The notes below the pieces were generated by a model. The model was given only the letters and a program-made list of their open reading frames with translations, was not told the origin of the DNA and did not search any database. This document shows, piece after piece, positions 24,501-33,044 of a stretch of 64,000 nucleotides of DNA. Source of the DNA: CALCCV01 sp964388665 (GTDB lineage: Bacteria; Bdellovibrionota; Bdellovibrionia; Bdellovibrionales; Bdellovibrionaceae). How positions within the stretch are numbered: position 1 is the stretch's first letter; each line of letters begins with the position of its first letter. The DNA lies in NCBI GenBank assembly GCA_964388665.1, contig CAYMBJ010000004.1, forward strand, positions 1 through 64,000, given 5' to 3'. Position numbers and translations under genes: made by a program.

Positions 24501-27500
24501 TGCAGTCCAATGAAGCCCGCGTCGTGCCTCGCGGTGTTCCGTCGCCGCCTGCGAATTTGAAAATGGAATTGACTCTCAGTCATCCTGTCTGCGGTGGACT
24601 ACCGGGAATCAATTTGAGTTGGACAGCTCCCGCATATTATGACTCATTCCAGGTCTACCGCGGTGCCAACCCCGGCGTCGGCAATGTCCTTTCCACAACA
24701 GGTGCCACTCAATTTGTAGATTGCAATCCGACCAATTACTCTGGAAATTACAACAACTACTATGCCGTTGCTGCCATCTGGGGCTCGCAGGTTTCGGCAC
24801 TCTCGAATGTGGTCCGCTTGTTAAATGTGGGTACAACTAGCCTTAGCCTCAATCCCGGTGACAATGAAATTTTTGTTTCATGGACGCCGCTATCCAATGC
24901 TGATCGCTATGACCTGTATCGCGGGCCCACCAACACAGGACCATTCACAAAGATCGGCAACCAACTTTCTGTGAGTAGTTATTATGATTCGGCCGTCGCC
25001 AACGGCACGGCCTATTTTTATTATGTTCTGCCGACCGACACCTCAGGATATTCGATTTGGCCCTCCACAGTTGTCAGTGCCATTCCGGGCAATACTCCCG
25101 TCGCACCGACCAATCTATTGATGACAATATCCGCAGCCAAGCCACTGCTCAAGTGGTCAGAACCAACCCACTTCAACGCATTTAATGTGTATCGAGCTAG
25201 TAGCCCTGGTGGACCCTTCACCTACATTTCTAAAACCACCACGACTACATTTGCTGATCTCTTGCCATTGACTGGAATGAATTACTACCGCGTAACAGCC
25301 ACCTGGGGTGCCTTCGAAACGCCGCCGACCAATGTAGTTTCTTTTAGGAGCGGACAAGTTACCGGCTTGGTTGCAACTCCGACAGCCTCTGATATTGCCT
25401 TGTCTTGGTCGCCTGTTACCGGAGTGCAAGACTACCAAATTTGGCGAGGCGACGCCTATATGGGCCCATTTGCCTTAGTCCAGACGACGGTGAGCACCAA
25501 TTGGACCGACACCTCAGTGGTGGCTGGCAATGGCTACTTTTATAAAATTGTCAGCAGCTTTGCCGATGGCAGCTTTGGCCAGGCATCAATCACCGTGGGT
25601 TCCTCATTGACAGGAAATGCTCTTCCGTTGGGGGTCACGGTCACGGCTACAAGTTCCGCTTCCGTGTCTTTGAGCTGGACTCCAGTGAGTGGTGCCACGA
25701 GCTACAACCTTTACAAATCCACGAGTTTGGGTGGGACCTATACATTAAGTGCCATAGCTGTGGCCCCGCAAATTTCAGGAGTTGTCAGTTCGCTGCTACC
25801 ACAGACCGAATACTTTTTTAAAGTGACTTCGCTCAATGGCGCTGTCGAATCCGCTTTTTCGGCGGCGGTCTCTGCCAAAACCTTCAATACACCCTCCGCA
25901 CCGAATGTCACTCCAGGGAACAATACTGTTGACTTGGTTTGGAATACAGAACCCGGTGGTCTGACTTACGACATCCAAAGATCGAGTGACGGAGTGAGCT
26001 TCGCAACCGTGGTGAGTGGACTGGCCACAACCACATACCAGGATACCACTGTCACAAATGGTCAAATCTATTTTTATCGGACAGTAGTTAACCATGCCAG
26101 TGGGTCTTTGACTTCAGGTATTTCAGTCGCCGTGACTCCTGGCCTAGCACCCAATGTCCCAGCCGGGCTTTCAATAGACGACAACAGCACAGGCAATAGC
26201 ATCACCGTGAGTTGGGCGAAGCTTGCTGGAGCCACCACCTATCGTCTATATGTATATGGCACGAGTGGCGGGCCCTATGGTTCACCTGTATTGAATACAG
26301 CTTCGAACACCAACAATATTGTTGGCGGACTTGTTGCCGGCACCACTTACTATCTTTCGCTGTCGGCGCTCAAGGGCACCATAGAGTCCGCAAAGTCCGT
26401 CGAGATCTCCGTTGTCCCAGGCGTGACTCCCGTTGCACCCACTGGCCTCGTGAACTCAAGCGGGAACATTGATCTCAGTTGGCCTGCCGTGGCTGGTGCA
26501 ACCACCTACGACATTCTGCGTTCCGACAATCGTTTGATCTACTCCACCATCGCCTCTGGTGTGGCTGGTACCACATACACGGATACCTCGGCCGTCGCAC
26601 TGTTTTCGTACACATACATTTACCGACCACGAACCGCAGCGGGAGTCGCCATGCCGGACTCATTGCCGAGCCAAGCAATCGCTCCGGGCGTCTTTCCGCT
26701 CACTCCGACTGAGCTCGTGGCAGAAATCATCACCGGCACCGATGTGAATCTTTCTTGGATCAAATCTCCACAGGTCAGTTCTTACTTAGTTTACCGTAGC
26801 GGTAGCACTGGTGGCCCTTACTCACTGTTGGCAAGTCTTGCGGCCAGCACGTCCTCCTATCTTGACACCACAGGAGTGGGCGGCGCCACCTACTACTATG
26901 TGGTCACAGCCAAAAACTCTTCAGGGGTAGAATCTCCTTACTCAAACGAAAGAGGAGTGTCCTTGGTCGCAGCACCCACGGGATTAGTGGCCACACCGGG
27001 CGTCGGTCAAATCGACGTCTCGTGGAGTGCCTACGGTGGCGCTGTCAGCTACAATCTCTATCGCGCCATCAGCCCTACAGCAGAGTTTCAAAAGGTGGCT
27101 TCTGCCACAGGGAGCCTGAGTTTCTCGGACACGCAGGTATTGGCAAATGTCCCTTACTACTACCGGGTCGCAGCCAATCTCGCTTCGGGCGCTCTTTCGC
27201 CCTACTCTTCACAAGCCACAGCGACAGCGGCCTCCAACTACAATCTCGAAATTCCGGTGGAGCTGCTGGATCGTCCGTTTAGCTCAAGCAACATTGCCAT
27301 CACTCTGGAGCGGTCCCAGACTGGTCTTTCCACAGATGACTACGATGGAGTTGTCTCCTATTTCTTCGAGGTCGTTGCTGAAAATCACGATGCCTCTCCG
27401 GTCTCTATTGATTTGCTCAATGCCGCCAGCTCCACCGTGAGCAGCATTGCCATTCCCGCCAATACCTCAGAGCCGCAGCGATTTCGAGTTGCATTTGTTG

Positions 27501-28432
27501 CCACTGCTGGCGCGCAGGTCTATCGCTTGAAACTCAATCAAAGTTCCGCGGCCGGTTTGGTGGTTGTTCATTCTGCTCGTATGCTGGTGCGCCAAACTGG
27601 TGCAACGAAAACAAAAATCTACTATCCCATGTTCTCTTCGCTGGCCTCGGCGAGCTTCGAAGACACCTTGGCTCCGGCCGCAACCACCACCGTGGCCACC
27701 TATGGCGCGCTCGATGGCGGCATTATTTTTCAGCGTGATACCAGTCAACTTGACCGAATTTCTGATCACAATGCTTGGGAGCTTGAAGTCGTGGTCGGCG
27801 GCATCAATGGCGGCACAGGTTTGGTCACTTTGCAAAATGCCACCACAAATGCAGCCGTGGGAGCCACGGAGACTTTCATCACCACCAGCACCCCAAAGCA
27901 CATAAAAATTCCGTTTGATGAAGGCGTAAGCGAATTTGGAGCGAGCAATGAACTGCAAAAGTACCAAGTTTCCATGCTTTGCCAAACCAATTGCAGCAGT
28001 GGCTCTGTCGCCCTTTACAAAGCCGGCCTTTGGGTACGCCTAAAAGACCTTAGTAAGGCCCAATTGCACTATCGAACGGCCCTAGGAAAACTGAATTGGA
28101 CAGTCAATGGCGTAGTCGACACGCAACGAACACTGATCGACTCGAGCAAATTTTCCAATCCTGTGTACTACTTTGTTGCCATTGCCAAACTCGCAAATCT
28201 CGGCACGGCCAGCATAGAACTGCACACCTCTGGCAGCAATGATTTTGGCCTACTGGGGACGTCAGTGATTGCGGGATCTCCACTTTCTATCATCGACACC
28301 GATGCAAGTTATGTAAAATCGGCAGCACCTGTCATTTTAAATTCCAATGATCGCTTTTTGCCCTATTTGGTTCCAAGTGGTAATCAGGTTGACTTCACCA
28401 GTTCTCTGATCATCGTCAACACCACCAAATAG
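21560..28432 (+). CDS. giant lipoprotein with two-cysteine repeats and about twelve FN3 domains
   Basis: 2290 residues, ATG at 21560 overlapping the previous stop. Lipobox LSLSAC (Cys17). Residues about 30-810 hold eight repeats of some 95 residues (the first degenerate). Each has the pattern P.SP...G....LY.DSSC...GSGT...F...GI.VT...N....IYA...D..GN.S.C...YTHD, with two Cys per repeat. Residues about 811-1893 hold about twelve fibronectin type III domains (VSWTPLSNADRYDLYRG and similar). The last 400 residues (about 1894-2290) are an unrecognised beta-rich domain, perhaps carbohydrate-binding. The YSDSSC element is shared with the first giant protein. A surface fibre or adhesin acting with its two neighbours is the natural reading. 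It converges on the gene at 28451. Confidence 0.82.
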   Translation: MKNLFLCFALLLSLSACTGGSVDSPGVDSSVEVSEINVLTYDSTQAQVNVVGKVNISGALKLSEMEFYLDSACAGSSLGKTLLQNFEKDGVNLTVSSQSSSKIYTRINSVAGCFFVTAIKPGVDSLPAPVFGSSIPASPSRSTTTPAVKGEASPFAQKIDFYSDSSCSTQIGSGTRSAFVETGIPVTVEDNASSPIYAQAVEAFGKRSPCSLLFTYVHADSGPVPPTFVLTAPLSPNPSTHPIVQGVSSVPVANVYLYGDSACSVQLATGTAEELAAGLEITVSENVETPIYAKSVDSLGFPSICNYFTTYLNDNIAPGVPTYTIVSPSSPTRLTLYPKFKGTSPADTQWIKLYDSSLCNHLIGSGTKAEYEGAGIAGRVTANQSTLIYATSLDLSGNASACTFLTDFTHDDIAPNPPVFGGTTPLSPNNFSVTPLVYGQATLDTVSISMYKDNSCTDLVGTGTGSQFNILGVLATLPDNAITSVYGTAVDLVGNVSECSFLMSYAHSTQPAPSPSFISSVPASPSNTSYRPWILGSVASTVKRVNLYNDASCTLDAGSGTRTAFISTGIQITLPQNAISDVYAISTDIYENVSPCVHLVQYTHTNIIPYGANFSASVPVSPNNFSTFPTLSGTVLANPAAILPPLTVVLYDSLICVNQLSSGSLASYSSGIPTVVPSNNTTSVYAKVFDAAGNSSSCDLQTTYTHDALNPAKPLYSNTTPASPSYTRNVLIRGGFGASTDFLPMTTVEIFSDASCTASIGSGPPEVYNGSGLGITVPQNTTSTLYGRTTNLVGNMSACSLLTTFFHNDLGPSGLNATQNGDGSVRVSWQPDATANPSPTYQVKRSVAPGGPYTVVNWENIGNTFIDYSVNNDTTYYYVVAGSNSTGTSYDSAEASISLSIGGAGGASSLVASPGPAEATISWIGFGSNMYYKVYRATQTGGPYTLVKSDLQNTLYIDRNLTNDVSYYYVVIGTNPSGQSLQSNEARVVPRGVPSPPANLKMELTLSHPVCGGLPGINLSWTAPAYYDSFQVYRGANPGVGNVLSTTGATQFVDCNPTNYSGNYNNYYAVAAIWGSQVSALSNVVRLLNVGTTSLSLNPGDNEIFVSWTPLSNADRYDLYRGPTNTGPFTKIGNQLSVSSYYDSAVANGTAYFYYVLPTDTSGYSIWPSTVVSAIPGNTPVAPTNLLMTISAAKPLLKWSEPTHFNAFNVYRASSPGGPFTYISKTTTTTFADLLPLTGMNYYRVTATWGAFETPPTNVVSFRSGQVTGLVATPTASDIALSWSPVTGVQDYQIWRGDAYMGPFALVQTTVSTNWTDTSVVAGNGYFYKIVSSFADGSFGQASITVGSSLTGNALPLGVTVTATSSASVSLSWTPVSGATSYNLYKSTSLGGTYTLSAIAVAPQISGVVSSLLPQTEYFFKVTSLNGAVESAFSAAVSAKTFNTPSAPNVTPGNNTVDLVWNTEPGGLTYDIQRSSDGVSFATVVSGLATTTYQDTTVTNGQIYFYRTVVNHASGSLTSGISVAVTPGLAPNVPAGLSIDDNSTGNSITVSWAKLAGATTYRLYVYGTSGGPYGSPVLNTASNTNNIVGGLVAGTTYYLSLSALKGTIESAKSVEISVVPGVTPVAPTGLVNSSGNIDLSWPAVAGATTYDILRSDNRLIYSTIASGVAGTTYTDTSAVALFSYTYIYRPRTAAGVAMPDSLPSQAIAPGVFPLTPTELVAEIITGTDVNLSWIKSPQVSSYLVYRSGSTGGPYSLLASLAASTSSYLDTTGVGGATYYYVVTAKNSSGVESPYSNERGVSLVAAPTGLVATPGVGQIDVSWSAYGGAVSYNLYRAISPTAEFQKVASATGSLSFSDTQVLANVPYYYRVAANLASGALSPYSSQATATAASNYNLEIPVELLDRPFSSSNIAITLERSQTGLSTDDYDGVVSYFFEVVAENHDASPVSIDLLNAASSTVSSIAIPANTSEPQRFRVAFVATAGAQVYRLKLNQSSAAGLVVVHSARMLVRQTGATKTKIYYPMFSSLASASFEDTLAPAATTTVATYGALDGGIIFQRDTSQLDRISDHNAWELEVVVGGINGGTGLVTLQNATTNAAVGATETFITTSTPKHIKIPFDEGVSEFGASNELQKYQVSMLCQTNCSSGSVALYKAGLWVRLKDLSKAQLHYRTALGKLNWTVNGVVDTQRTLIDSSKFSNPVYYFVAIAKLANLGTASIELHTSGSNDFGLLGTSVIAGSPLSIIDTDASYVKSAAPVILNSNDRFLPYLVPSGNQVDFTSSLIIVNTTK

Positions 28433-28450
28433 CGCGCAACTGGCAAATGA

Positions 28451-29455
28451 TTATCGCAAGCTTTTTTTCAAAAACTTGAGCTTTCGTTTGGCTTCGATCA
28501 ACTCACGAACTTGCAGGCGCATCTGTTCACGAATTTCGCCCGACCCTTGAGCCTGCAGATACTGATCTAAGTTAGAATACTGGTAGTAAATAAAACTAAT
28601 GGTGTTGTTTAACAATTTAACAAGACGATAGCGCTCTGCCGCGTTCTTGCACACTGCCACCAAGGCCCCGTGATTGAAGGGCTTTTGAATGGCAGAAAAG
28701 ACTCCGCTAGCCAATGACTGCAAAATCACCTCTTTGGTCAAATGCCCAGATACGTATATGACCGGAAGATCTGGATCCAACTGCGAAACTTGCTGGAGAA
28801 CCTCGAGACCCGTGATCTCAGGCATCTTGTAATCGGTGACCACGACATCAGGTTTAAATATTTTTATTTGTTTCAGTGCTTCTGCTGGTGAGGTGAATCC
28901 TGCCACCACAAAGCCCGCTTGAGTAAGAGCATCATCAATGATTTCTATCAACTCAGGCTCATCGTCAATAATCAAAACCCTGGCACCGAGCTCATAAAAC
29001 GAAACGCTCTCTGGTGACAAATCGCCTTTGGGTTTCTGCGCAGGTGAACTTGGAACAGCATCATTGCCTGGGGCTGCCTGAGTGTTGGAGCTGGAGCTGG
29101 CAGGAGCTGAGTCCAGTGAAAACACGCCATAATCAAAATCTAGTCTTTCGCCGTCAATGACTCGCTTTGCAGCATCCACACCCTTTAAAAAGTAGGTGGC
29201 CACAGCAGAAGGAATCGAGCCCAAAGGTTTGCACTGTTCATACTGATTTTCTAACTTATGCATGTGACCAGCCAAAACCTTAAGGTCCAGCATTCCCGCC
29301 CCACCTTTTAAACTATGAAAAACACGATAAATTGCTGCGTAGGTATTGGAAAAATTTGCTCCACGTTCAAGGGAAAGCAAGTTTCGTTCAGCTTCATCTA
29401 ACAAGTCTAAAGCCTCGGTATTGAACTCTTCAATTTCTTCGCGAGAAAATTCCAC
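28451..29455 (-). CDS. HPt domain plus response regulator receiver protein
   Basis: 334 residues from GTG at 29455, chosen because GGAGG lies ten bases upstream; an ATG at 29482 has none. Residues about 1-105 form a histidine phosphotransfer domain with the phospho-His in RVFHSLKGGAGM. A linker rich in A, S and P follows, then a receiver domain (VLIIDDEPELIEII, acceptor Asp in VVVTDYKMPEITG, Thr/Ser in IYVSGH, Lys in IQKPF). About 60 residues of basic helix close the chain. No DNA-binding domain. It is divergent from the cheA operon and could be a phosphorelay partner of the hybrid CheA. Confidence 0.82.
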   Translation of the reverse strand: MEFSREEIEEFNTEALDLLDEAERNLLSLERGANFSNTYAAIYRVFHSLKGGAGMLDLKVLAGHMHKLENQYEQCKPLGSIPSAVATYFLKGVDAAKRVIDGERLDFDYGVFSLDSAPASSSSNTQAAPGNDAVPSSPAQKPKGDLSPESVSFYELGARVLIIDDEPELIEIIDDALTQAGFVVAGFTSPAEALKQIKIFKPDVVVTDYKMPEITGLEVLQQVSQLDPDLPVIYVSGHLTKEVILQSLASGVFSAIQKPFNHGALVAVCKNAAERYRLVKLLNNTISFIYYQYSNLDQYLQAQGSGEIREQMRLQVRELIEAKRKLKFLKKSLR

Positions 29456-29659
29456 TTTGATTATACCTCCACCCAAAGCCATACCAACCAGAAATATAAT
29501 TGTTTATAGAGTTCGGACGAATGGCAACTAAATAAAGTTTTATTTGCAGACGAACAAATTTCACAGGTACCATTTTATCAAGTGGGTCTTTCCACTCAAA
29601 AATTATTTTCCTGATTTTGATTTGTAGAGTCCTATTCACCAAGTCGCTGGAGGCTTTTT

Positions 29660-32554
29660 TTGGAAATTTCAGACACTGCCCTCCTTGAGTTTTTCTCTGA
29701 ATGCGATGAAATACTTCAACAATGCTCAGCAACACTTACTGCCGTTGAGCAATCAGGAAAGACCGAGGTCGATGACATCGATTCTCTCTACCGCGGTATG
29801 CACACTATCAAGGGCTCAGCCCAGCTTTTTGGCTTTCAACTCATCTCACAAGTTGCCCATGCAATGGAAGCCGCTCTTGAACCCATCCGTCGCATGAAGC
29901 TACAGATCGTACCGGTGTTAATAGATGAGCTATTTACATCCATCGACCTGATTGACCGAATCATCAAGTCTTCCGTTGCCGGCAAAAAAGAATCCAGTGA
30001 TTCCTTCCTCAGCGAAGCGCAAACTATTGTGCCTGAACTTTTAAGCATTGCCTCGATGGGGTTTGGCGGAGAGCTCATTCTTTCTACGGATAGAATTGCC
30101 GACGTCCAAGAAAAACATCTGATGCAGAATGCTAAGGACTCTCAGCCCTCGCTCTCTTCTAAACCAATTCAACATGACGACCGACAAGATCAACCTGTGC
30201 CTGAACCACCTTCCCTTGCCAAGAAAAGTGACGTGACAATGACCAGTGAAAAATCCAATTCTGAAAAAGCCAATCTTGAAAAGACCAGTGCTGCAAAAAA
30301 TATCGACGAGGATGCTTCGCAAAAGGAAGTTGCGGACACCGGTGGCAACGATGCCAGTGCCAACGAAGCCAACTCCACCATTCGCATTCCGGTCTCGCTA
30401 CTAGACAAATTGATGAATTTGGTCGGCGAAATGGTGCTCGTTCGCAATCAAATGCTTCAGTATGGACAGAAGCACGACGCCCTCGAGTATCTTAACTTGA
30501 GCCAAAGACTTGATATCGTAACCTCTGATCTTCAGGCCGAGGTCATGAAGACACGCATGCAGCCCATCGGCAATATCTTTGCAAAATTTCAACGTGTCGT
30601 GCGCGATCTCGGAAAAGAGTTGGGCAAACAGATTGAACTCACCACTCAAGGTTCAGAAACCGAACTCGACAAAACCTTGCTGGAAGCCATTAAAGATCCA
30701 CTCACTCACATCATTCGTAACTCCTGCGATCACGGCCTAGAGACTCCCGACGAACGTCTTAAGGCCGGGAAATCCGCAAAAGGTCACATTCGCATTCGCT
30801 CCTTTCAAGAAGGCGGACACGTGATTATCGAGGTTGGCGATGATGGTCGCGGCCTCAACCTCAAGCGTTTGTTAGAAAAAGCATTAGAAAGAAAAATCAT
30901 CACTCAAGAAGAGGCCGCTAAGCTATCCGAGACAGAAACCGCCAATTTAATTTTTGCCCCAGGCTTTTCTACTGCAGAAAAGGTCACGTCGGTTTCGGGT
31001 CGTGGCGTGGGGATGGACGTGGTTCGCACCAATCTAGAAAAAATTGGCGGCCAAGTTGAGCTTCACAATCAGCAAAGTCGCGGCATGGTGGTGCGTATGC
31101 GCATTCCGCTAACACTTGCCATTGTTCCGGCGCTGATTGTTAGAGCTTGTACAGAGCAATTTGCTATTCCCCAAGTCAAATTGGCAGAACTGGTTCGAGT
31201 TGAAAAGGCCAGCCGCGAATCTGGCCTCGAATGGCTCCAAGGCAAGCCCGTGTACAGGCTTCGAGGACAACTGTTACCCTTGATTGACTTGCGTGAAACC
31301 CAGATGCTGGATGGGCGAGACAGCGCAGACAGTGACTCAGAATATGTCAACATTGTGGTTCTCAATGCCGAAGATGATACCTTTGGGCTTATCGTCGATG
31401 AGATCAAAGACACCGCAGACATTGTCGTCAAACCGCTTTCGAATTTTCTAAAAAAGCTGCAACTATATTCGGGTGCAACGATCATGGGTGACGGCAGTGT
31501 CTCGCTCATTATTGACGTCTCGGGAATCGCCCAAAAGGCCCGCCTCTTTCAAAAGTCTGGCCGCAAAGAGGCGAGCGCCGACCTAATGGCTGCCCAGAAA
31601 GTCGATCTGTCTGACTCTCAAGATTTTTTGTTTTTCAAACTGAATTCGAAAGAGACCTTCTGTTTGCCGCTGTGCTTGGTGCACCGGCTAGAAGAGCTTC
31701 CCGCTGCGCTGATCCAACACTCTGGCAAACAGAAGTTGATCAAGTACCGCGATTCCATTTTGCCAATCATTTCTCTCAACGAAGTGTTTGGCCTCGAAAG
31801 CCTGAAGCAAGGTCTAGCGCAAAAAGATATACCCGCTGTGGATTTGGCAAACGAATCAATTTCTTTGATTGTGGTTCAGAGACATTCGCGAATGCTTGGC
31901 CTCGAAGTGAATGAGGTGGTGGACATTTTGACAATAGACAGCGTCATTGAAGATCCTGTACGAGAGGTCGATGGAATTTTAGGAAGCTTGATTGTAGACA
32001 ATGACGTTGTCACAGTCATTGATGTCTTTGCTGTTATAGACAAAGCGGCCGGAGTTTCGCTTTCTAAAAATCGACCCGTCTTTGCCGCAAATGAACTTGG
32101 CGCCGGCCAATCCACGGGTTCAAGTTCAGGATCGTCATTGCCTTTGCAGCAGCACTCGGCTCCATTTAAAAACGTGAACATTCTCTTTGCAGAAGACACT
32201 GTATTCTTTGTCAAACAGGTGACAAAACTGCTAGAGGGCAGTGGCTACAGCGTCACGCACGCGCCAAATGGTGAGACTGCATGGCAGATTCTGTCAAGCG
32301 CCCCAGCTGGCAAATTTAATCTGGTTCTATCAGATATTGAAATGCCAATCATGAATGGATTTGAACTGGCAGAAACCATTCGCGCAGATCAGCGATTTGC
32401 CGACACGCCACTCATTGCCATCACTACTAAATTTAGAGAGGTCGATCTTAAAAGAGGACATGAGGTGGGCTTCAATCGCTATTTAGAAAAGCTGCGTGGT
32501 GATGAACTTCTGGACTCCATTCACGAGATACTGAAGGTTAAAGCACATGGCTGA
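29660..32554 (+). CDS. cheA: hybrid CheA-type chemotaxis histidine kinase with receiver domain
   Basis: 964 residues from TTG at 29660; GGAGG seven bases upstream fixes this start. Order: HPt domain with phospho-His48 (MHTIKGSAQLFG); a 100-residue linker rich in S, K and E in place of a clear P2 domain; dimerisation helices (LLDKLMNLVGEMVLVRNQ); ATPase with N-box IIRNSCDHGLE, G1 VGDDGRGLN and G2 SGRGVGMDVV; a CheW-like domain; a second CheW-like domain (about residues 655-800); and a C-terminal receiver with Asp in VLSDIEMPIMNG. The receiver's usual Lys-Pro is KL. It should phosphorylate its own receiver, the CheY at 36625 and CheB. It overlaps cheW by eight bases. Confidence 0.9.
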   Translation: MEISDTALLEFFSECDEILQQCSATLTAVEQSGKTEVDDIDSLYRGMHTIKGSAQLFGFQLISQVAHAMEAALEPIRRMKLQIVPVLIDELFTSIDLIDRIIKSSVAGKKESSDSFLSEAQTIVPELLSIASMGFGGELILSTDRIADVQEKHLMQNAKDSQPSLSSKPIQHDDRQDQPVPEPPSLAKKSDVTMTSEKSNSEKANLEKTSAAKNIDEDASQKEVADTGGNDASANEANSTIRIPVSLLDKLMNLVGEMVLVRNQMLQYGQKHDALEYLNLSQRLDIVTSDLQAEVMKTRMQPIGNIFAKFQRVVRDLGKELGKQIELTTQGSETELDKTLLEAIKDPLTHIIRNSCDHGLETPDERLKAGKSAKGHIRIRSFQEGGHVIIEVGDDGRGLNLKRLLEKALERKIITQEEAAKLSETETANLIFAPGFSTAEKVTSVSGRGVGMDVVRTNLEKIGGQVELHNQQSRGMVVRMRIPLTLAIVPALIVRACTEQFAIPQVKLAELVRVEKASRESGLEWLQGKPVYRLRGQLLPLIDLRETQMLDGRDSADSDSEYVNIVVLNAEDDTFGLIVDEIKDTADIVVKPLSNFLKKLQLYSGATIMGDGSVSLIIDVSGIAQKARLFQKSGRKEASADLMAAQKVDLSDSQDFLFFKLNSKETFCLPLCLVHRLEELPAALIQHSGKQKLIKYRDSILPIISLNEVFGLESLKQGLAQKDIPAVDLANESISLIVVQRHSRMLGLEVNEVVDILTIDSVIEDPVREVDGILGSLIVDNDVVTVIDVFAVIDKAAGVSLSKNRPVFAANELGAGQSTGSSSGSSLPLQQHSAPFKNVNILFAEDTVFFVKQVTKLLEGSGYSVTHAPNGETAWQILSSAPAGKFNLVLSDIEMPIMNGFELAETIRADQRFADTPLIAITTKFREVDLKRGHEVGFNRYLEKLRGDELLDSIHEILKVKAHG

Positions 32555-33020
32555 TAGAGGAGATAAAATTTCGACAACAGCAGAATCACGAGATACAAAG
32601 CAATTTTCGACCTTTTATGTCTCTGGCAGTCTCTACGGACTGGATGTCGCGGCTGTGCAAGAGGTGACAAAGGCACTGCCGATGACCAAGGTCCCCCACT
32701 CCCCAAGTTTTGTTGAGGGCCTCATCAACCTGCGCGGACAGATTGCGACGGCCATTGGCATGCGCGACCTTCTCAAACTCGGGAAAGCCGAGGAAGGCTT
32801 GGAGCCCATGAAGGTGGTTTGCAAGGGCGACGGGCTCTTGATCGCTTTGTTGGTCGATCAGATTGGTGATGTTCTGGAGTTAAATGAGGATCTTTTTGAA
32901 GAGACTCCCGACACTCTCCCCGACTCTGTGTCTAGGTTCATGCTAGGAGTCTACAAGGTCCCCGGAACCCTTCTGAGCGTACTTGATATAAATAAAATAA
33001 CTGAAGAATTACAAAAATAG
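32547..33020 (+). CDS. cheW: chemotaxis coupling protein CheW
   Basis: 157 residues, starting inside the end of cheA. It is a single CheW (SH3-like double barrel) domain: FYVSGSLYGLDVAAVQEV, then HSPSFVEGLINLRGQ, VDQIGDVLEL and PDTLPDSVSRFMLGVYK. CheW links receptor tips to the kinase. The Arg in NLRGQ matches the conserved receptor-binding position. It lies between the kinase and its probable receptor, which suggests a dedicated complex. Confidence 0.9.
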   Translation: MADRGDKISTTAESRDTKQFSTFYVSGSLYGLDVAAVQEVTKALPMTKVPHSPSFVEGLINLRGQIATAIGMRDLLKLGKAEEGLEPMKVVCKGDGLLIALLVDQIGDVLELNEDLFEETPDTLPDSVSRFMLGVYKVPGTLLSVLDINKITEELQK

Positions 33021-33044
33021 TTTTAACCAATAATGAGGTAGAAA

